From: Lewinellaceae bacterium | Lineage (GTDB): Bacteria; Bacteroidota; Bacteroidia; Chitinophagales; Saprospiraceae | Assembly (NCBI GenBank): GCA_020636135.1 | Contig: JACJYK010000002.1 | Span: forward strand, 124,001 to 188,000 | DNA length: 64,000 bases | Direction of reading: 5' to 3' | In this document: positions 46,439 to 53,699 of the stretch, in pieces | Position numbering within the stretch: the first letter of the stretch is position 1 | How the letters are laid out: every line of letters starts with the position of its first letter | The notes under the pieces: generated by a model | Databases searched by the model: none | The model's input: the letters and a program-made list of their open reading frames with translations, nothing else | What the model was told of the DNA's origin: nothing | Made by a program: the position numbers and the translations under genes

Positions 46439-47518
46439 TTACCAATTCATTTTAATACGGCTACCCGTCCTGGCTGCTTCATAGATAGCCTCGATAACAC
46501 GCATATCCCGCCATCCTTCTTTTCCATCCGTGATAACCGGTGTGTTTTGCAGTACATTCAGTGCAAAAGCATCCATCTGTGCTGCCTGCTGATGATGCTC
46601 CGGATGGGAGAACTGGTCTCTGCCATGGTAGCCCAGTGAGGTGTCGTAGCTGAAAGCCGGTTCGATGCCAAAGCCACCTTTTTCGGCATGGACTTTTATG
46701 TAATTGGCATTTGCTACATAACTGGAGGTACAATTGGCCATGGCGCCCGAAGGGAATTCCATTTGCCAGCTTATGGTCTCCTCCATGCCGGGTAGTTTAT
46801 CCAGGATGGTTTTGAAAGATTGAGCAGTTATGGCGACAGGGTTCTCACCAGTCGTGTATCGGGCCGCATTCATACAGTAAACACCGATATCCATCAGAGG
46901 TCCGCCACCGGATAATTTGGGGTCGGTGAAGCGCCAGTTGGTACCATTTACGCCGTAAAATGAAAAATGTGAATCGATCACTTTCACTGCACCATCGACG
47001 CGATCCTGGCCAAGCCGCATAATTTCGCGGTGCGTGGGATCGTATTGGCAACGATAACCGATCTGTAACTTGACACCTGCGGCTTCACACGCATCGATCA
47101 TCGATTGTGCCCGTTCTACGGATATCTCCATAGGCTTTTCACACAGGACATGTTTGCCGGCTTGTGCAGCACGGATGACAAAGGGCGAGTGGAGTGCATT
47201 CGGCGTTACCACGTACACAGCCTGGATGGCATCATTATGCCGTATCTCATCAAAATTGTCGTAGTTGTAGACATTTCCTGCCGGCAGATTGTGCTTGGTC
47301 ATCCACTCTTTTGCTTTAGCAGGGGTGCCTGTGACGACACCAGCCAGGTAACAATGCTCTGTAAAGGCAAAAGATGGCGCCAGCAGGTTGGTGGCGTAGT
47401 TCCCCAGGCCCAGTAGTGCAATACCAATTTTTCGGTCATCCGGAAAGCGGCGTATCCAGGGCATGGCAATGGCTGCTGTAGCAAGGGAGGTGTGGCGCAG
47501 GAAGGTACGGCGTTTCAT
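46439..47518 (-). CDS. Gfo/Idh/MocA oxidoreductase with Tat-like leader
   Basis: 359 residues from the ATG at 47518 (MKRRTFLRHTSLATAAIAM); a TTG three codons earlier is less likely. The leader with RRTFL and the Ala-rich stretch is a Tat signal, so it is probably exported with bound cofactor. The Rossmann glycine motif GLGNYATNLLAP, VVTPNALHSPFV, the catalytic Lys in LCEKPMEI, and the MDIGVYCMNAARY segment of the C-terminal domain are present. Likely an NAD(P)-dependent sugar or cyclitol oxidoreductase of the exported glycosidase-like subgroup. The upstream 275 bases hold no gene apart from a C-rich repeat near the dnaE-like stop. Confidence 0.9.
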   Translation of the reverse strand: MKRRTFLRHTSLATAAIAMPWIRRFPDDRKIGIALLGLGNYATNLLAPSFAFTEHCYLAGVVTGTPAKAKEWMTKHNLPAGNVYNYDNFDEIRHNDAIQAVYVVTPNALHSPFVIRAAQAGKHVLCEKPMEISVERAQSMIDACEAAGVKLQIGYRCQYDPTHREIMRLGQDRVDGAVKVIDSHFSFYGVNGTNWRFTDPKLSGGGPLMDIGVYCMNAARYTTGENPVAITAQSFKTILDKLPGMEETISWQMEFPSGAMANCTSSYVANANYIKVHAEKGGFGIEPAFSYDTSLGYHGRDQFSHPEHHQQAAQMDAFALNVLQNTPVITDGKEGWRDMRVIEAIYEAARTGSRIKMNW

Positions 47519-47748
47519 GATTGACAATTTGAACTTGGACCAATAATCGATGTAATTCGATGACTCAATTCAAGGTACAAAATCTGCATTAATCAAGAGA
47601 GTCCCTTCAGGAATGATCTCCCCGGCCTGATGTTATTGTGTGAAACACTTTTGTAAACACGACCAATAATCCTCAGCATACAGATGTATGCAAAGCAAAC
47701 ATCATTAAAAAGAAGCGGCATCCGCGGTCACCCTATTTCAGGCATGAA

Positions 47749-47786
47749 CCCCATACCCCACACCCCATACCCCACACCCCACACCC
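47749..47786 (-). repeat. CCCCAYA heptamer repeat with G-quadruplex potential
   Basis: Five runs of four C begin at 47749, 47756, 47763, 47770 and 47777, each separated by exactly three bases (ATA or ACA), and a sixth run of three C begins at 47784. On the minus strand this is GGGG-N3 repeated, a strong G-quadruplex motif, 8 bases after the stop codon of the DnaE-like gene and on its sense strand. Confidence 0.85.
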
Positions 47787-47793
47787 TTTACCC

Positions 47794-50727
47794 CTAATAC
47801 CTTTCATCCTTCACCCAGGGCAGCTTTTCCATCTTGACGACATCCATGCTGGGAAAGCCGAAGTCCTCGACGATCTTGCCGGTGATGCGGTAGCAGCCAC
47901 GACCCTGGAAGGGGTATTGGGCCAGACTGGGCGGGAAGTGGGTGGTGTCGAAAAATTGTCCTTCGCTGTCCAGCCAGGTACCGAAGTTCATTAGCTTGCC
48001 ATTGACGGTGGTGACGTTTTTACGGGTTACGTAGTAGCCGATCATGGAGACCTCTTTGCCGATGTGGGCGGCCATTTGGGCAGTCTGAATATCGCCCAGG
48101 TCAGGCGTCTGCAGCAGGTCGAAAGGAGAGCACAGTGGGAAACCCAGCAATTCGATCTCGTCAAAGGCCTGCTCGAAGCGGGTCTCTGCCAGTTCTGGCA
48201 ACTGGTAGTCGTCTACCGGTTCTTCGAAAAGCACCCCGGGTTGATGGGCCAGCTCAGGGGCGTAGACGGCATTTTTCTCCCACATCAGCTCGTATTTGTT
48301 CATGCCGGTAAAGCGGAAGGCGCCGATGCGGATGAGCAATTCCAGTTGCTCGCGGCCGATATCGATGCGGCGCACAAAATCCTCAAGATGGCGGTAAGGG
48401 CCATTTTCCAGCCGTTCTTCCACGATCTGCTGGCCGATGCTGCGTTCCAATGAGTTGATGTGGATGAAGCCCAGATAGACATCTTTGTCGTAGATGGTGG
48501 TCAGGTAGGTGGAGTGATTCACCGAAGGTGGTTCGATGTTGGCACCATACATACGGGCTTCGTGGACATACAGCTCGGTGTGATAGAATCCTCCGAAATT
48601 ATTGATCACGGCCACCATAAACTCCCGGGGGAAGTAGGTCTTCAGGTAGAGGCTCTGGAAGGACTCCACGGCAAAGCTGGCCGAGTGCGCCTTGCAGAAC
48701 GAATAGCCGCTGAAGCTCTCCACCTGACGCCAGACTTCCTGGGTGAGGCTGTCGGGATAATCGCGGGTTTTGCAATTGCGGAAAAATTTTTCCTGCAGTC
48801 GCCGGAAGGTATCGGAGGTTTTTTTCTTGCCGGTCATGATGCGGCGCAAGACGTCCGACTCGTCCAGGTCCAGGCCAGCGAAGTGGTGTACGATCTTCAT
48901 CACATCTTCCTGGTAGACCATGACGCCAAAGGTCTCTCCCAGGTGTTCTTCGAAGACGGGGTGCAGGTACTGGGTGGTGTCCGGCTCATGAAAGCGTTTG
49001 ATGTATTCACGCATCATCCCGGATTTAGCTACGCCGGGGCGAATGATGGAGCTGGCGGCGACGAGATGCACGTAATTGTCGCATTGCAGCTTGGTGAGTA
49101 GTCCCCGCATGGCCGGTGACTCGATGTAAAAGCAGCCGATGCAGTGGCCGGAACGCAGCTGGGCGCGCACTTTTTGATCTTCCTTGATGGCGGCGACGTC
49201 GTGGATATCGACGATCTGTCCCTGGTTGTGGCGGATGAATTCGACGGCATCCTTGATATGTCCGAGGCCGCGCTGACTGAGGATATCGTACTTGTGGTAG
49301 CCCCGGTCTTCGGCGCCATACATGTCGAAGTGTGTGATGGGAAAGCCCTTGGGCATTAACTGCAGGGCGGTGTGGTAGAAGAGGGGCTGCTCGCTGATCA
49401 GGATGCCTCCGGCGTGGATGGACAGGTAGTTGGGAAAACCCTCGATGCGCTTGCCATATTTAAAGATGTAGCGGGCGAAAGGGTGGTGTTTGTGAGAGGC
49501 CAGCGGCTGTTCGACGATGGTATCGATGTCGGCCTTGGGCAGGCCGAACACCTTGCCCAGTTCGCGGATGATGGACTTGCCCTTGAAGGTGTTGTAGGTG
49601 GCCAGCAGGGCGGTATGTTCACGGCCATAGCGCTTGAAGATGTAGTCGGTGACGTCATCGCGTTCGTCCCAGCTGAAATCGATGTCAAAGTCTGGTGGCG
49701 AGCTGCGGTGGGGGTTGATGAAGCGCTCGAAGTACAGGTCCAGCTCCAGCGGGTCTACATCCGTGATGTAGAGGCAGTAGGCGACGATCGAGTTGGCGCC
49801 GCTGCCCCGCCCCACGTGGTGGTAGCCGGCGGAGTGGGCGTAGCGGATGATGTCCCAGGTGATGAGGAAGTAAGAGGCAAAGCCCAGCTGAAAGATCACT
49901 TTGAGTTCTTTTTGGGTACGTTCCTGAGCTTGCCGGTGGTGAGCGCCATAGCGGCGTTCGCAGCCGTTGAGAGCCAGCTTGGTGAGCAGTTTCTGGTCGC
50001 CACCGGCCTGTCCGGTGAAGGTGCGCCGGTTATGCTGGTGGCTGCAGGTCATGTCGATGGAGCAGGCCTCCAGCATTTGTTCGGTGTTGGCGATGACCTG
50101 GGGATATTGCTGGAAGGTCATGCGCAGCGTGTCCGGCGTGAGCCATACTTCTGTGGCGGGGGCATGATCTTTCGGAGTTAGTTTTCCCAGGACGATGTTG
50201 AGGTCAATGCAACGCAGCAGTTTGTGGGTGCGGAAACCGTCCTCGTCGGTGAAGGTGACGGGATGAAAGACGACCAGTTTGTCCGGATGCCGGGAGGTGT
50301 CGGAACGGTAGAGTTTGTTGACCTCTTCGGGACGTACACCGAGGTATTCGTAGTCGTAGAAGTCGGCGAGGGGCTTGACCAGACGGCGGTAGATGATGAA
50401 GACGTCCTTCATGGGTGGCATGACCTGGGGTAGCGGCTTGTCTTCCAGCGAGTGCTCGCTGAGGAAGGCACAGAGGTTGTGCCATCCCTCTTCATTACGG
50501 GCCAGGCCTGCATAAAGGAATTGATGATCGCGACGGAATTCGATACCGGCTACCGGCTTGATGTCATGTTTTTTGCATGCGGCGATGAACTCAAAAGTGC
50601 AGGAAGTATTGTTGATGTCGGTCAGTGCCATGACGGTCACCCCCTGGGCGGCGGCGGTGGCGGCCAGATCCTCCGGCGACAGGGTGCCGTAGCGGAGGGA
50701 ATAATAGGTGTGGCAATTGACATACAC
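47794..50727 (-). CDS. DNA polymerase III alpha-like subunit, DnaE2/ImuC type
   Basis: 977 residues, shorter than replicative DnaE (about 1160). Starts with GTG. Order: an N-terminal PHP domain whose metal site is altered (NCHTYYSLRYG instead of an HxHS-type motif), the C-family polymerase palm with PDFDIDFSWDERDD near residue 347 carrying two catalytic Asp, fingers and thumb (GRGSGANSIVAYCL, YQEDVMKIVHHFAGL, CKAHSASFAVESFQS), helix-hairpin-helix, and a C-terminal OB fold (MIGYYVTRKNVTTVNGK). The length and altered PHP suggest the error-prone ImuC type used in DNA damage tolerance. No imuB or imuA gene is beside it. Two four-helix-bundle genes lie upstream on the same strand, 127 bases away. 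Confidence 0.9.
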   Translation of the reverse strand: MYVNCHTYYSLRYGTLSPEDLAATAAAQGVTVMALTDINNTSCTFEFIAACKKHDIKPVAGIEFRRDHQFLYAGLARNEEGWHNLCAFLSEHSLEDKPLPQVMPPMKDVFIIYRRLVKPLADFYDYEYLGVRPEEVNKLYRSDTSRHPDKLVVFHPVTFTDEDGFRTHKLLRCIDLNIVLGKLTPKDHAPATEVWLTPDTLRMTFQQYPQVIANTEQMLEACSIDMTCSHQHNRRTFTGQAGGDQKLLTKLALNGCERRYGAHHRQAQERTQKELKVIFQLGFASYFLITWDIIRYAHSAGYHHVGRGSGANSIVAYCLYITDVDPLELDLYFERFINPHRSSPPDFDIDFSWDERDDVTDYIFKRYGREHTALLATYNTFKGKSIIRELGKVFGLPKADIDTIVEQPLASHKHHPFARYIFKYGKRIEGFPNYLSIHAGGILISEQPLFYHTALQLMPKGFPITHFDMYGAEDRGYHKYDILSQRGLGHIKDAVEFIRHNQGQIVDIHDVAAIKEDQKVRAQLRSGHCIGCFYIESPAMRGLLTKLQCDNYVHLVAASSIIRPGVAKSGMMREYIKRFHEPDTTQYLHPVFEEHLGETFGVMVYQEDVMKIVHHFAGLDLDESDVLRRIMTGKKKTSDTFRRLQEKFFRNCKTRDYPDSLTQEVWRQVESFSGYSFCKAHSASFAVESFQSLYLKTYFPREFMVAVINNFGGFYHTELYVHEARMYGANIEPPSVNHSTYLTTIYDKDVYLGFIHINSLERSIGQQIVEERLENGPYRHLEDFVRRIDIGREQLELLIRIGAFRFTGMNKYELMWEKNAVYAPELAHQPGVLFEEPVDDYQLPELAETRFEQAFDEIELLGFPLCSPFDLLQTPDLGDIQTAQMAAHIGKEVSMIGYYVTRKNVTTVNGKLMNFGTWLDSEGQFFDTTHFPPSLAQYPFQGRGCYRITGKIVEDFGFPSMDVVKMEKLPWVKDERY

Positions 50728-50732
50728 GTATT

Positions 50733-50766
50733 ACAATGTTGAAGGTTGAATGCTGAGTGTTGAATG
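50733..50766 (-). repeat. ATTCAACA-type repeat, left copy
   Basis: On the minus strand it reads CCATTCAACA, then units resembling CATTCAACC and TTCAACATT. It is an inverted counterpart of the repeat at 51219-51253; together they flank the four-helix-bundle gene 50854-51222. Confidence 0.6.
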
Positions 50767-50853
50767 GGAGTAAATGCCCTATTCTGCGCTGAACATCTCC
50801 ATAAGTGTTTGTTCTGCATTTCTAGCAGTTAAAAAGTTTGATAGTGGATGCAA

Positions 50854-51222
50854 TCATCGACCGCTGTTGTTTTGTGCGGTCTTTACGATGGCGGTTAGCA
50901 GGTTTATCAGATCATCGGAACTATCCAGTACGGATTGAATGTCAAGTTGAACCAAGTTGCTTTGTTGGAGAAGCCGGAGCCAGTATTGAGTTTCCCTGGC
51001 TTCTTTAGACGCTATTGCCATTTTAGTGATGAAATCCTTTTTGGTTTGGGCGGCACCTGCTTCATGGATATTGGCCCCAATGCTGGTTCCGCATTTCAGT
51101 AGTTGTTTTGATATAACATATTCCTTATTCCCCTGCATGACTTTGTATAACCCGATGACCTGCAGGGAAAAGGCAAAGCTTTTTTCGAGCACAATGTTTT
51201 TCTTTTGCATAACCACCTCCAT
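50854..51222 (-). CDS. Four-helix-bundle protein (S23/IVP family)
   Basis: 122 residues matching the small four-helix-bundle family named after proteins encoded in 23S rRNA intervening sequences. EKSFAFSLQVIGLYK, the conserved CGTSIGANIHEAGAAQTKKDF and ARETQYWLRLL are typical. The ATG at 51222 overlaps a repeat; a second ATG at 51210 is preceded 5 bases upstream by GGAGGTGG, a rare Shine-Dalgarno-like sequence for this genome, so the start may be either. It follows the paralogue at 51230-51535 by 7 bases and precedes the DnaE-like gene. Members also act as Avd accessory proteins in diversity-generating retroelements, but no reverse transcriptase is here. Function unknown. Confidence 0.9.
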   Translation of the reverse strand: MEVVMQKKNIVLEKSFAFSLQVIGLYKVMQGNKEYVISKQLLKCGTSIGANIHEAGAAQTKKDFITKMAIASKEARETQYWLRLLQQSNLVQLDIQSVLDSSDDLINLLTAIVKTAQNNSGR

Positions 51223-51253
51223 TCAACATTCAACCCTCAAAATTCAACATTTC
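51219..51253 (+). repeat. ATTCAACA-type repeat, right copy
   Basis: CCATTCAACATTCAACCCTC followed by AAAATTCAACATT. It spans the stop of the upstream four-helix gene and the start of the downstream one, and is inverted relative to 50733-50766. Confidence 0.6.
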
Positions 51254-51535
51254 CATAAAGGCTTTCCCTTCATCCAATAACCCGGCGGCATGCGGGGTAT
51301 CTGTCAGATAACCGGTGGTCTCGCGGAGCAACTTGACGGCTTTCATGCGGCGCATCCAGCGCTCAGAAGGCCGGCGTGCGGCCAGGGCCTCCTGAACGGT
51401 GGTCTGGATGTGCTGCAGCTGCTCTAGGAGCTTTTGGGATAGGGTGTACTCCTGGTGCTGCGCCAGGTCGTGGCAAAAAGACAATGTATGAAGGGTAAAA
51501 TGAAAGCTCTTCTCCTGGATGAATTCTGTGTTCAT
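51230..51535 (-). CDS. Divergent four-helix-bundle paralogue
   Basis: 101 residues. The first half aligns by eye with the following gene: EKSFHFTLHTLSF against EKSFAFSLQVIGL, and EYTLSQKLLEQLQHIQTTVQEA against EYVISKQLLKCGTSIGANIHEA. The conserved GTSIGAN motif of the family is replaced (LQHIQTT), and the second half is basic and different (RRPSERWMRRMKAVKLLRE). So it is probably a diverged duplicate that may pair with the intact copy as a hetero-oligomer. It is the first gene of the minus-strand unit that leads into the DnaE-like gene, with only 7 bases to the next start. Function unknown. Confidence 0.8.
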   Translation of the reverse strand: MNTEFIQEKSFHFTLHTLSFCHDLAQHQEYTLSQKLLEQLQHIQTTVQEALAARRPSERWMRRMKAVKLLRETTGYLTDTPHAAGLLDEGKAFMEMLNFEG

Positions 51536-51556
51536 AAGGTTCTATTTTTGATATGT

Positions 51557-51568
51557 CGGAATATTCGG
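51557..51568. promoter_or_regulatory. Imperfect palindrome upstream of the four-helix/DnaE-like unit
   Basis: CGGAATATTCGG, with a perfect 8-base core GAATATTC, lies 22 bases before the start of the first gene of this unit. It could be a repressor operator, for example of a damage response; only one copy was noticed. Confidence 0.35.
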
Positions 51569-51639
51569 CATTTAATGGACGAAAAATCCGGCTAATATCA
51601 AACATCCTGGTGAATTATGCAAGAGGCTGACGAATTTTA

Positions 51640-52062
51640 GAGGTAAAAGAGGTAAAAGAAGTGGCAGAGGTATCAAAGGATGTCCATTCGAAGGCATAAC
51701 GCCCCGATAGCCCCACGGCTTTTAGCATGGAGCATGGAGCATAGAGCATGGAGGTAAAAGGTAAAAAAAGGTATCAGAAGTATCAGAGGTATCAGAAGTG
51801 GCAGAAGTGGCAGAAGTAAAAGAGGTGACAGAGGTATCAAAGGATGTCTCATATCGAAGGCATAACGCCCCGATGGCCCCACGGCTTCAGCCCGGGGACT
51901 AGCATGGAGCATAGAGCATAGAGCATAGAGCATGGAGGTAAAAGGTAAAAAAAGGTATCAGAAGTATCAGAAGTATCAGAAGTGGCAGACGTGGAACTCC
52001 CTATAACCCCACGGCTTCAGCCCGGGGACTAGCATGGAGCATGGAAGTAAAAGAGGTGGCAG
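51640..52062 (+). repeat. Composite tandem repeat array (left of IS element)
   Basis: Each unit combines three parts: heptamers GGAGCAT/AGAGCAT, then nonamers GARGTRNMA (such as GAAGTATCA, GAAGTGGCA, GAGGTGACA), then a unique segment AAAGGATGTC...ATATCGAAGGCATAACG...CCCCACGGCTTCAGCCCGG. A partial unit lies at 51640-51723, full units at 51724-51900 (177 bases) and 51901-52030 (130 bases), and a fourth starts at 52031 and is interrupted by the IS. Read in the plus direction the nonamers encode (Glu-Val-X)n, but stops occur and no gene is proposed. This fills most of the 586-base gap between 51535 and 52121. Confidence 0.85.
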
Positions 52063-52121
52063 CCTGCTGACCCCCTAAATAGATGGAGAAAATGCGCTTA
52101 ATTTTATAACCATAAAAAAGA

Positions 52122-52451
52122 GTGCAAATGACTCGTCACAGAAGGAGCTTCACGGTAGCTCAGAAATTAGAAATCATACAATACAGCAAGCGACATGGGG
52201 TAACACGAGCACGGCGGGAATATGAATTGTCGGATAGTGTGTTACGTCGGTGGATTGACCGTTATGAAAAGGATGGCTCCATCGGACTGGAGAATCGATC
52301 ACCAGTGGTAAAGACCGATTTAGAAGTTGAGAATGAGCAGTTGAAACGAGAGTTAAAAGCGTATAAAGAGATGCTGGCGGAAAAAGAGCTGGCCTTGCGG
52401 ATCAAAGAAGAGCTGCTAAAAAAAAGCCAAATACGCTTGAAGAACGATTGA
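52122..52451 (+). CDS. IS3-family transposase OrfA
   Basis: 109 residues. The helix-turn-helix that binds the IS ends is visible (SFTVAQKLEIIQYSKRHG, SDSVLRRWIDRYEKDG), followed by a leucine-zipper-like coiled coil (EVENEQLKRELKAYKEML). Near its end an A8 run (52418-52425, codons CTA AAA AAA AGC) is a slippery site: a -1 shift there continues as KPNTLEERLMVAEMF into OrfB, so a fused OrfAB transposase is expected. The stop overlaps the OrfB ATG (TGATG). The frame is intact, so the element may be active. Confidence 0.93.
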   Translation: MQMTRHRRSFTVAQKLEIIQYSKRHGVTRARREYELSDSVLRRWIDRYEKDGSIGLENRSPVVKTDLEVENEQLKRELKAYKEMLAEKELALRIKEELLKKSQIRLKND

Positions 52452-53434
52452 TGGTCGCAGAAATGTTCATAGCAGAGGGGCATCCGGTGCGTCTAGTATT
52501 GAAGTACACCGGTGTTGCATCGAGTACTTACTACGGCAGGAAAGCACGTAGAAATACGAACGGTAAACGTGGATGTCGGGCATCGGAACACACGATGACC
52601 TATTCGGGACAATGGGTCTGGAATGAACAGGTCGTAGAAGACATCAAATGGATCCTGGATCAAGAGTTTGTGGATTATGGATACCGAAAAGTCACGCGAT
52701 GGCTGCAACAGTCCAGGCATTACATGATCAACGAAAAGAAGGTATACCGTTTGATGAAGGAGCATCAATTGGTCAACAAGAAGAAAAGGCAAGCAAGGCC
52801 CAGGGACAGGGAATGGGTCAAGGATCTGTTACCACCATGCCGTATCAGTCTGGAGTATCTGGAAATAGATATCAAATATGGCTATGTCCACGGGCAGCGT
52901 CGCAATGGATTAACGGTTACCGTGATCGATGTAGAATCCCGTTGGGTGCTGGGTCATTATATGGCCTGGTCGATTCAGAAGAGAGATATTATTAAACTGT
53001 TTGAACAGATCTTTTCGCTGTATTCACTTCCGAAGAAAATCTATGTTCGCAACGATAATGGATCCCAATTTATAGCCGCAGAAGTGCGTCAGTATTTTGC
53101 CAACCAGCAGGTCAGTCAAGAATTTATCAAACCAGCTACGCCAGAACAGAATGCTCATATTGAATCGTACCACAGCATCGTAGAAAAACTGATCTGGCAG
53201 TCTTATGATTTTGAAGACCTCGGACAGGCTTCACAAACGTATGATCGATTTATCCAGTTTTACAATTATGAGCGTATCCATTCAGGTATTGGATACACTT
53301 CTCCGTACCGGTATTTGACGAAAAAGAAGATTGACTTACCGGAAAAAAACTTATTGTTGCGTACCGCTTTGTGTTGTCGAAACTTGTCCTGTGATGTAGC
53401 AGGACACCGAACGCTAAGAAGCACATTTGATTGA
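52451..53434 (+). CDS. IS3-family transposase OrfB (DDE integrase)
   Basis: 327 residues from the ATG overlapping the OrfA stop; in practice it is probably made as an OrfAB fusion by -1 frameshifting at 52418-52425. An N-terminal HTH_21-like part (YGYRKVTRWLQQSRHYMINEKKVYRLMKEH) precedes the rve core with all three catalytic residues: Asp in LEIDIKYG, Asp in VRNDNGSQF, and Glu in NAHIESYHSIVEK. It catalyses cutting and joining of the IS ends. The frame is intact with no internal stop. Confidence 0.94.
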   Translation: MVAEMFIAEGHPVRLVLKYTGVASSTYYGRKARRNTNGKRGCRASEHTMTYSGQWVWNEQVVEDIKWILDQEFVDYGYRKVTRWLQQSRHYMINEKKVYRLMKEHQLVNKKKRQARPRDREWVKDLLPPCRISLEYLEIDIKYGYVHGQRRNGLTVTVIDVESRWVLGHYMAWSIQKRDIIKLFEQIFSLYSLPKKIYVRNDNGSQFIAAEVRQYFANQQVSQEFIKPATPEQNAHIESYHSIVEKLIWQSYDFEDLGQASQTYDRFIQFYNYERIHSGIGYTSPYRYLTKKKIDLPEKNLLLRTALCCRNLSCDVAGHRTLRSTFD

Positions 53435-53581
53435 CAATGCCCACTTAAGGTTCCGTTCGGTGGGTTTGGCAATCAAAGGTGCTGATCAAGAATCATTGCT
53501 GCCAACTAGTAAATGTCCAAATGTGGACCAACATAAAATTTTCATAAGTGTATCGTCTCCCATTTATATGGGGTTAACCCA

Positions 53582-53690
53582 GCAGAAGTAAAAGAAGTGG
53601 CAGAAGTAAAAGAGGTGACAGAGGTATCAAAGGATGTCCCATATCGAAGGCATAACGCCCCGATAGCCCCACGGCTCCAGCCTGGTGGTG
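53582..53690 (+). repeat. Composite repeat, continuation right of IS element
   Basis: The nonamers resume directly after the IS (GCAGAAGTAAAAGAAGTGG, GAGGTGACA, GAGGTATCA), followed by the same unique segment with ATATCGAAGGCATAACG and CCCCACGGCTCCAGCC. With 52031-52062 it makes one unit of about 141 bases split by the insertion. The sulfatase stop codon lies 10 bases further on. Confidence 0.8.
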
Positions 53691-53699
53691 CAACGAGTG

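Larger units (their letters stand above)
52065..53581 (+). mobile_element. IS3-family insertion sequence
   Basis: About 1.5 kb with two overlapping transposase frames. The ends are weakly inverted: TGCTGACCCCCTAAATAGAT at the left, and on the right the complement reads TGGGTTAACCCCATATAAAT; about 15 of 26 positions agree. Ends begin with TG and finish with CA as in IS3 elements. The flanks on both sides are the same nonamer repeat, and GCAG occurs on each side (52059-52062 and 53582-53585) as a possible target duplication, though two extra bases at the left make the exact end uncertain. Confidence 0.8.

Noticed and set aside
50854..51535. Possible diversity-generating retroelement, because Avd proteins share the four-helix-bundle fold
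   Set aside because: No reverse transcriptase, template repeat or variable repeat is seen in the window; the match is only to the general S23/IVP family.
51673..51933. Open frame of 86 residues on the minus strand with LYALCSMLHA segments
   Set aside because: It is only a translation of the heptamer and nonamer repeats; it is not conserved in coding character and varies with repeat number.
53582..53690. CRISPR-like array in the repeat region
   Set aside because: There are no spacers of uniform length between identical repeats; the units are low-complexity heptamers and nonamers, and no cas gene is present.
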